The notes beneath the pieces are model-generated. The model had not been told where the DNA came from. It was given only the letters and a program-made list of their open reading frames with translations, and ran no database searches. DNA of 64,000 nt. Source: Paraburkholderia fynbosensis. GTDB taxonomy: Bacteria > Pseudomonadota > Gammaproteobacteria > Burkholderiales > Burkholderiaceae. Positions 55,814 to 64,000 of this stretch are shown piece by piece (the stretch's first letter is position 1; each line of letters begins with the position of its first letter). The stretch covers positions 62,001 to 126,000 of the forward strand of contig NZ_CADIKI010000008.1 of assembly GCF_902859935.1 (NCBI RefSeq), given 5' to 3'. The translations under genes were made by a program, and so were the position numbers.

Positions 55814-57211
55814 TCACACGCGCCGCCACTCGGTCAACCCGCCGGGTTTGTCTTCAAGTGCAACGCCGGCCTCGAGCAATTCAGCCCGGATCCGGTCTGC
55901 TGCCGCATAGTCCTTCGCCTGCTTGGCGGCCACGCGCGCGGCGATCTTCGCTTCGATCGCGGCGGGCTCGAGCGCGCCTTGTGCTGCGGCACCCGCGGCC
56001 TGCTGCAGATACGCACGCGGCTCACGCCCGAGCAGTCCGATCACCGCACCGAGCGCGCGCAATTGACGGGCCAGCGCGGGGTCGCGCGTGCGGTTCACTT
56101 CAGTTGCCAACTCGAACAACACCGACACTGCAACCGGCGTGTTGAAGTCGTCGTTCATTGCCGCCTGGAAACGCTGCGCATGCGCTTCGTTCCAGTCGAG
56201 CTCCGCGGCGTCCGGCGTGACGTCCTTGAGCGCGGTGTACAAACGCGCGAGCGCGTTGCGGGCGTCGTCGATATGCACGTCGCTGTAGTTCAACGGCGAG
56301 CGGTAATGCGCGCGCGCAATGAAAAACCGCACGACCTCTGCATCGTACTGCGCCAGCACTTCGCGAATCGTAAAAAAATTGTTCAACGACTTCGACATCT
56401 TCTCATTGTCGATCTGTACGTAGCCGTTGTGCATCCAGTAATTGACGAAGGTTTGACCGGTAGCGGCTTCACTTTGCGCAATTTCGTTTTCATGGTGCGG
56501 AAACTGCAGATCCTGACCGCCGCCATGAATGTCAAATTGATCGCCGAGCAGCGCGCAGCCCATCGCCGAGCACTCGATATGCCAGCCAGGACGGCCGCGC
56601 CCGTACTTCGATTCCCAGCCGGTGTCGGCGGGTTCGTCGGGCTTCGCCTGCTTCCACAACACGAAGTCGAGCGGGTCCTGTTTCGCGTCGTTGGCCGCGA
56701 CGCGTTCGCCCGCGCGCAGGTCTTCGAGCGACTTGCCCGAGAGCTTGCCGTAGCCGGCGAACTTGCGCACCGCGTAGTTGACGTCGCCGTCGCTCGCCTG
56801 ATACGCGTAGCCGTTCGCCTCGAGCGTCTCGATCATGCCGAGCATCTGCGCAATGAAGTCGGTGGCGCGCGGTTCGAGGTCAGGCCGCTGGATGCCGAGC
56901 GCGTCCGCGTCTTCATGCAATGCGTCGATGAAGCGGTCGGTGAGCGACTTGATCGTCTCTCCGTTCTCCACGGCGCGGCGGATGATCTTGTCGTCGATAT
57001 CCGTGATGTTGCGCACGTAGGTCACGTCATAGCCGAGCGTGCGCAGCCAGCGCTGCACGATGTCGAACACGACCATCACCCGCGCGTGACCGACGTGACA
57101 ATAGTCGTACACGGTCATCCCGCAGACGTACATCCGCACGACGCCTGCTTGCAGCGGCACGAAAGTTTGCTTGTCACGCGCGAGCGTGTTGTAGATGCGC
57201 AGTGATTCCAT
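55814..57211 (-). CDS. cysS: cysteine--tRNA ligase
   Basis: Charges tRNA-Cys. 465 residues from the ATG at 57211 ([14 protein letters not shown]). Seen: the zinc-ligand [18 protein letters not shown], which includes the HIGH motif, [12 protein letters not shown] with further zinc ligands, and the KMSKS motif [11 protein letters not shown]. Start is preceded by a longer unconserved frame. Divergent from the TPR gene, upstream of alkA. Confidence 0.97.
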   Translation of the reverse strand: MESLRIYNTLARDKQTFVPLQAGVVRMYVCGMTVYDYCHVGHARVMVVFDIVQRWLRTLGYDVTYVRNITDIDDKIIRRAVENGETIKSLTDRFIDALHEDADALGIQRPDLEPRATDFIAQMLGMIETLEANGYAYQASDGDVNYAVRKFAGYGKLSGKSLEDLRAGERVAANDAKQDPLDFVLWKQAKPDEPADTGWESKYGRGRPGWHIECSAMGCALLGDQFDIHGGGQDLQFPHHENEIAQSEAATGQTFVNYWMHNGYVQIDNEKMSKSLNNFFTIREVLAQYDAEVVRFFIARAHYRSPLNYSDVHIDDARNALARLYTALKDVTPDAAELDWNEAHAQRFQAAMNDDFNTPVAVSVLFELATEVNRTRDPALARQLRALGAVIGLLGREPRAYLQQAAGAAAQGALEPAAIEAKIAARVAAKQAKDYAAADRIRAELLEAGVALEDKPGGLTEWRRV

Positions 57212-57442
57212 AGAGAACGGTGCGTGGGCCGAAAGAAATCCGCATTGTGTTTCAGACGCGCCGCGCCCCGCCAGAAGACGACGGGTGCGTCGCATACAGC
57301 AAAACCGGCGCACCTGGTGCGGCGATCAAGCTGCGGTCAAAGCGGAGACGACCACGAGTGGCGAAAAGACAGTTTGCGGTTCGACGGAACGCGCAGACCT
57401 TTTGTTAGAATGGGTCGGAGTATAACATCCAGACCCAAGCCT

Positions 57443-58231
57443 ATGAAACCTTCCAGCGGCCGCGCGCACAGCGCTGCGACCCTCGCCGCGACGGCGTGCA
57501 ATGGCCTCACGCGCGGTGCTGCGCGCGCCCTCGCCGTGCGCGTCACCGTCGCCGTCGCTCTCGCGGCCCTGCCCGTTGCGGCAGCCTATGCACAGAAGGC
57601 CGGCATGATGCCGCAAGGTCCCGCGGTGCGCGATAACACGCCGGAAATCGACGCGTCGATTGCGCAGAAGAACTGGGAAGCGTCGTTGACTCAGCTCGAT
57701 GCGCGCATCGCATCGAATCCGCGCGACGCGCAGGCGAAGTTCAAGCGCGCCACCGTGCTCGCACACCTGAATCGCGACGACGAGGCGATCGCCGCGTTCA
57801 CCGAACTCACGCAGCTGTACCCCGAATTGCCCGAGCCGTATAACAACCTCGCCGCGTTGTACGCAAAGCAAGGCCATCTCATCGAAGCGCGCACCGCGCT
57901 CGAAACGGCCACCAAGGCCAACCCGAGCTACGGCCTCGCGTACGAGAATCTCGGCGACGTCTATCTGCGCATGGCGAGCGAAGCCTACCGTCACGCGCAA
58001 GGCCTCGGCAAGGCGAGCCCCACGACCGCGCGGCGTCTGGCCGACATCCAGAAGATCGTCTCGCCGCCAAAGAACGGTGCGCCGGCGAGGCCCGCTGCAG
58101 CGGCAGCGCCCACGGACAGCGCCACGGGCCGCGCCATCTCGAACATGAACATGCCGCAGACGCCGAGCTTCCAGTTCGGCGGCTCGAACGGCTCGCTGGC
58201 CATGCCGCCCTACATGGCGCCGTCGCAGTAA
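57443..58231 (+). CDS. exported TPR-repeat protein
   Basis: 262 residues from the ATG at 57443. Signal peptide with core VTVAVALAALPVAAAYA, cut near residue 45. Two to three tetratricopeptide repeats follow (residues about 65-170): DAQAKFKRATVLAHLNRDDEA and LPEPYNNLAALYAKQGHL and SYGLAYENLGDVYLRMA. A Pro/Ala-rich C-terminus ends the protein. Probably a periplasmic scaffold. It leads two cyclophilin genes on the same strand, the next beginning 47 bases later. The exact role is unknown. Confidence 0.85.
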   Translation: MKPSSGRAHSAATLAATACNGLTRGAARALAVRVTVAVALAALPVAAAYAQKAGMMPQGPAVRDNTPEIDASIAQKNWEASLTQLDARIASNPRDAQAKFKRATVLAHLNRDDEAIAAFTELTQLYPELPEPYNNLAALYAKQGHLIEARTALETATKANPSYGLAYENLGDVYLRMASEAYRHAQGLGKASPTTARRLADIQKIVSPPKNGAPARPAAAAAPTDSATGRAISNMNMPQTPSFQFGGSNGSLAMPPYMAPSQ

Positions 58232-58278
58232 CGCCGGCACTTGTGGGCACTCCGCTTTTTCCACCTCCGAGGATCTTC

Positions 58279-58860
58279 ATGAAATGGTTGATGTTGGCGC
58301 TCGGCAGCGCCGCCCTGATCGCAAACGCACCCGCTTTTGCCCAGTCCGGTTCGCAAGCCGCGCATCCGTCCGTGCTGCTCAAGACATCGGAGGGCGACAT
58401 CGGCGTCGAGTTGTATCCTGAGAAAGCGCCGAAGACGGTCGCGAATTTCCTCGACTACGTGAAGTCCGGCCAGTACAGCGGCACGATCTTCCATCGCGTG
58501 ATTCCCGGCTTCATGATTCAGGGCGGCGGCTACACGCAAAGCTTCGCGGAGAAGCCGACGCGCGCGCCGATTCCTCTGGAGAGCCACAACGGTCTGAAGA
58601 ACCTGGCCGGCACGCTCGCGATGGCGCGCACGAGCGATCCGAATTCGGCCACCGCGCAGTTCTTCATCAACACGGTGGACAACGCCGGGCTCGATTATCC
58701 GAATCCGGACGGCAGCGGCTACGCGGTGTTCGGCAAGGTCACGAGCGGCATGGACGTCGTGAAGAAGATCGAAGCCACGCCTACCACGTCGCGCGGCCCG
58801 ATGGGCGACGTGCCGAAGACGCCGATCGTGATCCAGTCGGCCACGGTGGTCGGCAAGTAA
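58279..58860 (+). CDS. ppiA: peptidylprolyl isomerase, periplasmic cyclophilin
   Basis: Cyclophilin with a signal peptide (MKWLMLALGSAALIANAPAFA), so exported. 193 residues. Seen: [33 protein letters not shown], and [17 protein letters not shown], the cyclophilin active-site and substrate-binding stretches. RBS GAGGAT precedes the ATG at 58279. Lies between the TPR gene and the cytosolic cyclophilin gene. Confidence 0.94.
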   Translation: MKWLMLALGSAALIANAPAFAQSGSQAAHPSVLLKTSEGDIGVELYPEKAPKTVANFLDYVKSGQYSGTIFHRVIPGFMIQGGGYTQSFAEKPTRAPIPLESHNGLKNLAGTLAMARTSDPNSATAQFFINTVDNAGLDYPNPDGSGYAVFGKVTSGMDVVKKIEATPTTSRGPMGDVPKTPIVIQSATVVGK

Positions 58861-59058
58861 GTGAGCAGCTAAGCGGACGAAGCACGACGAGCGCGCACGA
58901 GCCAACCCGAGCGTGCTCTCGAATCAGCACGCCAACGCCCGCACGTCGACGCGTTGGTGCACAATCCACGCCCCGGCGCGGGCGGCAGTCAAGGCAGTAC
59001 GCACCGCATGACGGCTCGCCGCGCCCTTTTACCCACCCGTTCATCAAAGGATTCCATC

Positions 59059-59553
59059 ATGGTTGAACTGCATACGAACCACGGCGTCATCAAACTCGAA
59101 CTGGACGCCGAGAAAGCGCCGAAGTCGGTTGAGAACTTCCTCAACTACGTGAAGGCGGGCCACTACGACAACACGGTGTTCCACCGCGTGATCGACGGTT
59201 TCATGATCCAGGGCGGCGGTTTCGAACCCGGCATGAAGCAGAAGCCGACGGCCGAGCCGATCAACAACGAAGCGAACAACGGTCTGAAGAACGTCAACGG
59301 CTCGGTCGCGATGGCGCGCACGAACGACCCGCACTCGGCGACGGCACAATTCTTCATCAACGTGAACGACAACGACTTCCTGAACCACTCGTCGCCGACG
59401 CCGCAGGGCTGGGGCTACGCGGTGTTCGGCAAGGTGGTCGACGGCATGGACGTGGTCGAGAAGATCAAGAAGGTCAAGACGGGTTCGAAGGGCTTCCATC
59501 AGGACGTGCCGGCCGACGACGTCGTGATCGAAAAGGCTGTGATCGTCGACTAA
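59059..59553 (+). CDS. ppiB: peptidylprolyl isomerase, cytosolic cyclophilin
   Basis: 164 residues without signal peptide, so cytosolic. Seen: [33 protein letters not shown], and [18 protein letters not shown]. It is about half identical to the upstream exported protein by eye, so the pair looks like a duplication with divergent targeting. RBS AAAGGA ahead of the ATG at 59059. Confidence 0.95.
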   Translation: MVELHTNHGVIKLELDAEKAPKSVENFLNYVKAGHYDNTVFHRVIDGFMIQGGGFEPGMKQKPTAEPINNEANNGLKNVNGSVAMARTNDPHSATAQFFINVNDNDFLNHSSPTPQGWGYAVFGKVVDGMDVVEKIKKVKTGSKGFHQDVPADDVVIEKAVIVD

Positions 59554-59599
59554 GCTCTACCGAGCGTCGACTCGTTCGAACTGAAATCAGGCACCTTCA

Positions 59600-60397
59600 A
59601 TGCTGCAAGAGACGCCGCTGCGAAGCGTCGCCGCGGGCGTGCCTGGCGAGGGCCAACACCCCCGCGCCGCACGCCCGTTTTTTCTCCTCTCCGACATTCA
59701 TTTGAGCGAGGCGATCCCGCATACGGTCGCAGCGTTCGAACATTTCATTCGCGTCACCGCCGAGCAGGCGGACTCGGTGTTCATACTCGGCGATCTGTTC
59801 GAGTACTGGGTCGGCGATGACATGCTGGTCGAGCCGTTCGTCGCACGTATTGCGGCGCTGCTGCACACGCTGTCGGAGCGCGGCATCGCGCTCTACATCA
59901 TGCACGGCAATCGCGATTTTCTGCTCGGCAAGCGCTTCATGAAAGCGGCCGGCGCGATCTGGCTGCCCGATCCGTTCGTGATCACCGCGTTCGGCATCCG
60001 TGTCGCGCTCGCGCATGGCGACGGTCTGTGCACCGCGGATCATGGCTACCAGATGTTCCGGCGTTTCGCGCGCAACCGTTTCGCGCAGATGCTGTTTTTG
60101 GCGTCGCCGTTTCGCTGGCGTCAGAAGCTCGCCGAAAACATGCGCGCGAAGAGCGAGCATGGCCGCATGCGGCCGGTCTCGTTGAAGTATGACGTGGCGC
60201 CGAAGGCCGTTGCCGCGCTGTTCAAGGCGTCGAAAACGGCAACGATCATCCATGGGCACACGCATCTGCCCGCGCGGCATCGCGAGCCGGGCGGCATGCG
60301 CTGGGTTCTGCCGGATTGGGATCTCGACCATGGCGCACACCGCGGCGGGTACCTGCGCATCGATGCGGATGGGATTCGGGCGTTACCGTTGGGCTGA
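59600..60397 (+). CDS. lpxH: UDP-2,3-diacylglucosamine diphosphatase
   Basis: Cuts UDP-2,3-diacylglucosamine to lipid X in lipid A synthesis. 265 residues. Seen, all metallophosphatase motifs: LLSDIHLSE, FILGDLFEYWVGDD, MHGNRDFL, and IIHGHTHLPA. The first ~25 residues are a short extension. It lies 47 bases after ppiB and is convergent with cysE. Confidence 0.95.
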   Translation: MLQETPLRSVAAGVPGEGQHPRAARPFFLLSDIHLSEAIPHTVAAFEHFIRVTAEQADSVFILGDLFEYWVGDDMLVEPFVARIAALLHTLSERGIALYIMHGNRDFLLGKRFMKAAGAIWLPDPFVITAFGIRVALAHGDGLCTADHGYQMFRRFARNRFAQMLFLASPFRWRQKLAENMRAKSEHGRMRPVSLKYDVAPKAVAALFKASKTATIIHGHTHLPARHREPGGMRWVLPDWDLDHGAHRGGYLRIDADGIRALPLG

Positions 60398-60656
60398 GGC
60401 TGCTTGAGTGAGTTGCCTGACTTCCGGCCGGTTTGATTTTGGGCCCGCTGTCCTGCCGACCGACCCGAAGCCGACTTACGGCTTACTTTACGCTGCCCCG
60501 CCTGACGACGCGCTGATCCGGAGTGGCTCGCTAGCGATCGACTCGCTTGAAATGGGCTTGCCGGCGTTGCTGCCTGCGCGAAGGCCCGCCGTGTGAAACC
60601 GCCCCGCCAGAAAGCTCCGCGCCGGCCACCCTTCATGACGGCCGGCCCGTTGGCGA
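60398..60656. other. lpxH-cysE convergent spacer
   Basis: 260 bases, no gene; G+C-rich, no convincing terminator. Confidence 0.4.
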
Positions 60657-61499
60657 TTACCGCTGCGCCACCGCCCCTTCCTCTTTCCCCGCAATCGCCG
60701 CAGACAGGCGCCGCAAGTCGAGCAACGCCGCGTCCGCGCCTTGCAAGCCTTGCAGACCTTCGAGGCTCGTGCCCAGGCGCTCCAGCGCATCGACGATCTC
60801 GTCGATGCGCTTCGATTGCGTGGCGGCATGATCGATCAGACCGTGAATCGCCAGCGACACCGGATCGTCCGCGTTCGGCGTGATGCCGTATGCGCAGAAT
60901 GCGCTGCGTTCGCTCGTTCGCTTCGTATCGCGCGCGGCGTCGTTGCCATCCGCGTTGGCGGTGCTCGCCGCCGTGGCTGCTGACGCCGGCACGATAATCC
61001 GCGCCGGATTGCCCACCGCCGTGCCGCGCGCGGGCACCGGTTTAGTCACCACCGCGTTCGAGCCGATCTTCGCGTCCGCGCCGATCGTAAAGCCCCCGAG
61101 CACCTTCGCGCCCGCGCCGACGATCACCCCGCGCTCGAGCGTCGGATGCCGTTTCGCTCCGCGCGTGAGCGACGTGCCGCCGAGCGTCACGCCCTGATAG
61201 ATCGTGCAGTCGTCGCCGATCTGCGCGGTTTCGCCGATCACCACGCCCATGCCGTGATCGATAAACACGCGCCGCCCGAGCGTCGCGCCTGGATGGATCT
61301 CGATGCCGGTCATGAACCGCGCCATCTGCGAGAGGAAACGCGCGAGCCAGCGGCGCTTCGCCTGCCAGCACGCATGCGCGAGCCGATGCAGCACTAGCGC
61401 GTGCAGGCCCGGATAACACGTGAGCACTTCCCATGCGCTGCGGGCGGCGGGGTCGCGCTCGCGGATCGTGGCGATGTCTTCGCGAAGTCTCGTGAACAT
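60657..61499 (-). CDS. cysE: serine O-acetyltransferase
   Basis: Makes O-acetylserine for cysteine synthesis. 280 residues. Left-handed beta-helix hexapeptide repeats in the middle: [20 protein letters not shown] with the catalytic His/Asp, and [17 protein letters not shown]. The C-terminal ~100 residues are a polar extension with a helical part ([19 protein letters not shown]). ATG at 61499. It is just downstream of trmJ on the same strand (about 190 bases). Confidence 0.95.
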   Translation of the reverse strand: MFTRLREDIATIRERDPAARSAWEVLTCYPGLHALVLHRLAHACWQAKRRWLARFLSQMARFMTGIEIHPGATLGRRVFIDHGMGVVIGETAQIGDDCTIYQGVTLGGTSLTRGAKRHPTLERGVIVGAGAKVLGGFTIGADAKIGSNAVVTKPVPARGTAVGNPARIIVPASAATAASTANADGNDAARDTKRTSERSAFCAYGITPNADDPVSLAIHGLIDHAATQSKRIDEIVDALERLGTSLEGLQGLQGADAALLDLRRLSAAIAGKEEGAVAQR

Positions 61500-61686
61500 G
61501 GCAGGGACAGTGTGTTGTGGGGGAAGGACCGTCTGCGCACTGCGACGCTGCTGCGTCGCGCATGACGGCGATGCGGCCGCTTAGCACGGCTGCAGATTTA
61601 GTTAGAACGTTGCAGGGATTGTAGGTCGATTGCGAGAAACCTGCCGGAAGTCCACGCTGCCGGCAAGGTCGTCGGACGAATACGGC

Positions 61687-62532
61687 TCAGGGCGCGTCGT
61701 CGCCGTCTCGCTTCGTCTTCAGCAGAATGTGCTTGGCGATGCCGCGCACGATATTCACTTCCTCGCGCTCCAGCCCGGAGCGAGCAAAGAGTCGCCGCAA
61801 ACGGGACATCAGTTTCTTCGGATTGGCCGGATCGAGGAAGTCGAGGGCGACCAGCGCGCTCTCGAGATGCGTGAACATGCTTTCGATTTCGTCGCTCGCC
61901 GCGCGCGGGCCGGCCGGTTCGCCCTGCGTCGCCTGCCCCACGCTCGCCTGAGCGGTGACCAGCGCGCGCGCGGTCGCGTCGTCCCCGGACAGATACTCGG
62001 TGCGCAATTCGTACGCGAGCACCTGCACGGCCTGCGCGAGATTCAGCGAACTGTAGGCCGGATTGGCCGGAATATGCGCGAGCGCGCTGCAGCGCTCGAC
62101 GTCCTCGTTCGACAGACCCGTGCGCTCGTTGCCGAACACCAGCGCGATCTCGCCATGCACCGCCTGCTCATGCGCGACCGCGGCTGCGGCACGTGGCGTC
62201 CATTGCGGCGGACCGTATTCGCGCAGCCGCGCGGTCAGCGCGATCGACCAGTGCACGCCGATCAGTGCGTCGGCGAGCGTTGGCACGACGTGCGCGGACG
62301 CGAGCACGTCGTCCGCGCCGCTCGCCATCGCGATTGCTTCCGGATCGCTCTGTACATGCGGCACGCGCGGCGACACCAGCACGAGCCGCGAGAAGCCCAT
62401 CGTCTTTAGCGCGCGTGCCGCCGCGCCGACGTTGCCGGGATGGCTGGGTTCGACGAGCACGAAGCGTGTCGAGGTGAAGCCGCCGCGCAGGTCGGCCACG
62501 GCGGGATCGGAGGAATGGAGGGTGTGGTCCAC
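61687..62532 (-). CDS. trmJ: tRNA (cytidine/uridine-2'-O-)-methyltransferase TrmJ
   Basis: SpoU-family enzyme methylating the ribose at position 32 of tRNAs. Seen: RFVLVEPSHPGNVGAAARALKTMG with the SAM knot region, ALVFGNERTGLSNEDVERC, and IPANPAYSSLNLAQAVQVLAYE, the three SPOUT motifs in TrmJ order. No ATG fits; the GTG at 62532 gives 281 residues, a TTG at 62547 adds five. In some genomes TrmJ lies near suhB and the Isc operon; here suhB is divergent. Confidence 0.9.
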   Translation of the reverse strand: MDHTLHSSDPAVADLRGGFTSTRFVLVEPSHPGNVGAAARALKTMGFSRLVLVSPRVPHVQSDPEAIAMASGADDVLASAHVVPTLADALIGVHWSIALTARLREYGPPQWTPRAAAAVAHEQAVHGEIALVFGNERTGLSNEDVERCSALAHIPANPAYSSLNLAQAVQVLAYELRTEYLSGDDATARALVTAQASVGQATQGEPAGPRAASDEIESMFTHLESALVALDFLDPANPKKLMSRLRRLFARSGLEREEVNIVRGIAKHILLKTKRDGDDAP

Positions 62533-63198
62533 GTTGGCACTCTGCAAGCTAAAGACGCGTATGGTAGCGCCAACCTCGGGCGGGCTCCGAATTGCCGCGA
62601 TGCGGGCTAGCGAATTGCGTACCGGAAGGCGAACGATGTGCGGGCGGCGGCGCTAGTTCGCCCTCACCCTGCCGCTATCGGCGGAAGGCAATTGATCGCC
62701 CGCGGTAACGAGGCAACCAGTCAGACGGTCGCCACGCAGAAGCGAAGACGCCATCCGTGACGCACTTCGCGCTCGCCATGCCGCTGCCGGCGAAGCGCAA
62801 TTTCACCGCGGCGTGGCAGCCGGGCAGCCGGTGAGGCACCGCCTCGCAGAAGCGAAGCCTGCGCCAGCCGGTTCCCGCTCCGTCGCGCGAACCGGCCATG
62901 CGGCTGCACCACAGCGCCCCAAGCACCCCGCTTGCCGCCGAATTCCCCGCCCCCAGCGCGAACGCTGCCGCGTCGCCCGGACTCAGGTAAAATGCCAGGA
63001 TTCGCGCCCGGTTTTAGCCCTTCGCTCAACCGGGCGCCTCGTTCTTATTCAATTCGTCTCCGTCGGCGGAATGCGCACCGGTCCTGTACCGGGCGGCGTT
63101 CCGTGCTGTTTCCGCGCTCTTCGGGCGCCCAGTCAGCGCAGGTTTAGCGCTCATTTACCGGCCAGCAGCCGTGCTGCCCCGGCACAAGGATCAGTCTC
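62533..63198. other. trmJ-suhB divergent intergenic region
   Basis: About 665 bases without a supportable gene. It contains two copies of CGCAGAAGCGAAG, at 62735-62747 and 62845-62857. A TAAAAT at about 62988-62993 may be part of a suhB promoter, though I see no good -35. The first copy continues like the stretch at 3001-3025 (AAGCGAAG...GACGCCATCCG), so small dispersed repeats seem to sit in intergenic DNA. Confidence 0.45.
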
Positions 63199-64000
63199 AT
63201 GCATCCCATGCTCAATATCGCTGTGAAGGCCGCGCGCCGCGCAGCCCAGATCATCAACCGCGCGTCGCTCGACCTCGATCTGATCCAGGTCAGCAAGAAG
63301 CAGCACAACGATTTCGTCACGGAGGTCGACAAAGCGTCTGAAGCGGCGATCATCGACACGCTGAAGACCGCCTACCCCGATCACGCGATCCTCGCCGAAG
63401 AATCCGGCAAGTCGGATAACGAATCCGAGTACCAGTGGATCATCGATCCGCTCGACGGCACCACCAACTTCATCCACGGTTTTCCGTACTACTGCGTGTC
63501 GATCGCGCTCGCGCACAAGGGCATCGTGACGCAGGCCGTGGTCTACGACCCGACCCGCAATGATCTGTACACCGCATCGCGCGGCCGTGGCGCGTTCCTG
63601 AACGACCGCCGCATCCGTGTGGCCAAGCGCGACCGTCTCGCCGACGGGCTGATCGGCACCGGCTTCCCGTTCCGCGAAAAGGACGGCATTGAAGCGTACG
63701 GCCGCCAGTTCGCTGAAATGACCGAAGCCTGCGCGGGCTTGCGCCGTCCGGGCGCCGCCGCGCTCGATCTGGCGAACGTCGCCGCGGGTCGCATGGACGG
63801 CTTCTTCGAACAGGGCCTCAATGCGTGGGACGTCGCTGCGGGCAGCCTGCTGATCACGGAAGCCGGCGGTCTGGTCGGCAACTACACGGGCGACTCGGAC
63901 TTCCTGCACGTCGGCGAAATCGTCGCGGGCAACCCGAAGATCTATGCGCAGATGATTCCGGTCCTGTCGCGTTACAGCCGCACGCGCGAGCAGTCGGCGT
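63199..64000 (+). CDS. suhB: inositol-1-monophosphatase (3' partial)
   Basis: Mg2+-dependent phosphatase that in E. coli also acts on rRNA transcription complexes (SuhB). 267 residues visible; the C-terminus is outside the window by a few residues. Seen: [12 protein letters not shown] with the metal-ligand Glu, [16 protein letters not shown] with the two metal Asp, and [20 protein letters not shown] at 63199 after AAGGAT. Divergent from trmJ. Confidence 0.95.
   Translation, partial: MHPMLNIAVKAARRAAQIINRASLDLDLIQVSKKQHNDFVTEVDKASEAAIIDTLKTAYPDHAILAEESGKSDNESEYQWIIDPLDGTTNFIHGFPYYCVSIALAHKGIVTQAVVYDPTRNDLYTASRGRGAFLNDRRIRVAKRDRLADGLIGTGFPFREKDGIEAYGRQFAEMTEACAGLRRPGAAALDLANVAAGRMDGFFEQGLNAWDVAAGSLLITEAGGLVGNYTGDSDFLHVGEIVAGNPKIYAQMIPVLSRYSRTREQSA

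Overview
The window reads as chromosomal DNA of a Burkholderia/Paraburkholderia-type betaproteobacterium. The support is high G+C, strongly G/C-biased third codon positions, and gene blocks whose order I recall from that group: radA-alr-lplT-thiD, tsaB-rimI-uracil-DNA glycosylase, aceA...aceB, cysS-alkA-accA-tilS-lysC-tRNA-Ser and ppiA-ppiB-lpxH-cysE-trmJ-suhB. I cannot name the species. The window opens inside a CoA-transferase gene and closes inside suhB.

Layout. 1-11 kb: CaiB-type CoA transferase (5' partial), a small TTG-start protein, radA, alr, lplT, thiD, then a minus-strand operon tsaB-rimI-UDG-DUF1853 with start/stop overlaps, and a divergent acyl-CoA-binding protein. 11-20 kb: an RhlE-like DEAD-box helicase and the glyoxylate-shunt genes aceA and aceB, with a universal stress protein, a LysR regulator and a haloacid dehalogenase between them. 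20-34 kb: RraA-like and gamma-glutamylcyclotransferase-like proteins, an AraC regulator, a GNAT enzyme, five tRNA genes (Ala, then Glu-Asp twice) downstream of gltX, a patatin-type lipoprotein, an NlpC/P60 peptidase, the peptide importer yejABEF, and fabI.

34.8-50.2 kb is an accessory, partly decayed region. It begins with a zinc/cobalt homeostasis block: a Zur-like box, a collapsed znuA-type remnant, two COG0523 GTPases (the second with a terminal frameshift), a His-rich small protein with no normal start, and a DmeR/DmeF-like repressor-exporter pair. An SCO-family protein, a second FtsI-type penicillin-binding protein and two small exported proteins follow. Then come relics of a Na+/H+ antiporter and of an IS5-like transposase, a sulfur-amino-acid locus (beta-lyase plus an amino-acid ABC transporter, with a divergent LysR regulator), and a frameshifted DUF3987-type mobile-element gene. 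The region stops at the 3' end of a tRNA-Ser gene, which suggests an old integration site, but I found no second att copy and no integrase.

50.2-64 kb returns to core genes: tRNA-Ser, lysC, tilS, accA, an AlkA-like glycosylase with a histone-H1-like tail, cysS, a TPR protein, two cyclophilins, lpxH, cysE, trmJ and suhB. The most notable observations are the decayed Zur-controlled unit and frameshifted zinc chaperone, the His-rich protein, the DmeF-like exporter with an extra soluble domain, the three-copy decayed repeat of a gene 3' end at 6.7-7.06 kb, and the tRNA-Ser-linked relic. No CRISPR array, complete prophage or clearly new defence system was seen.
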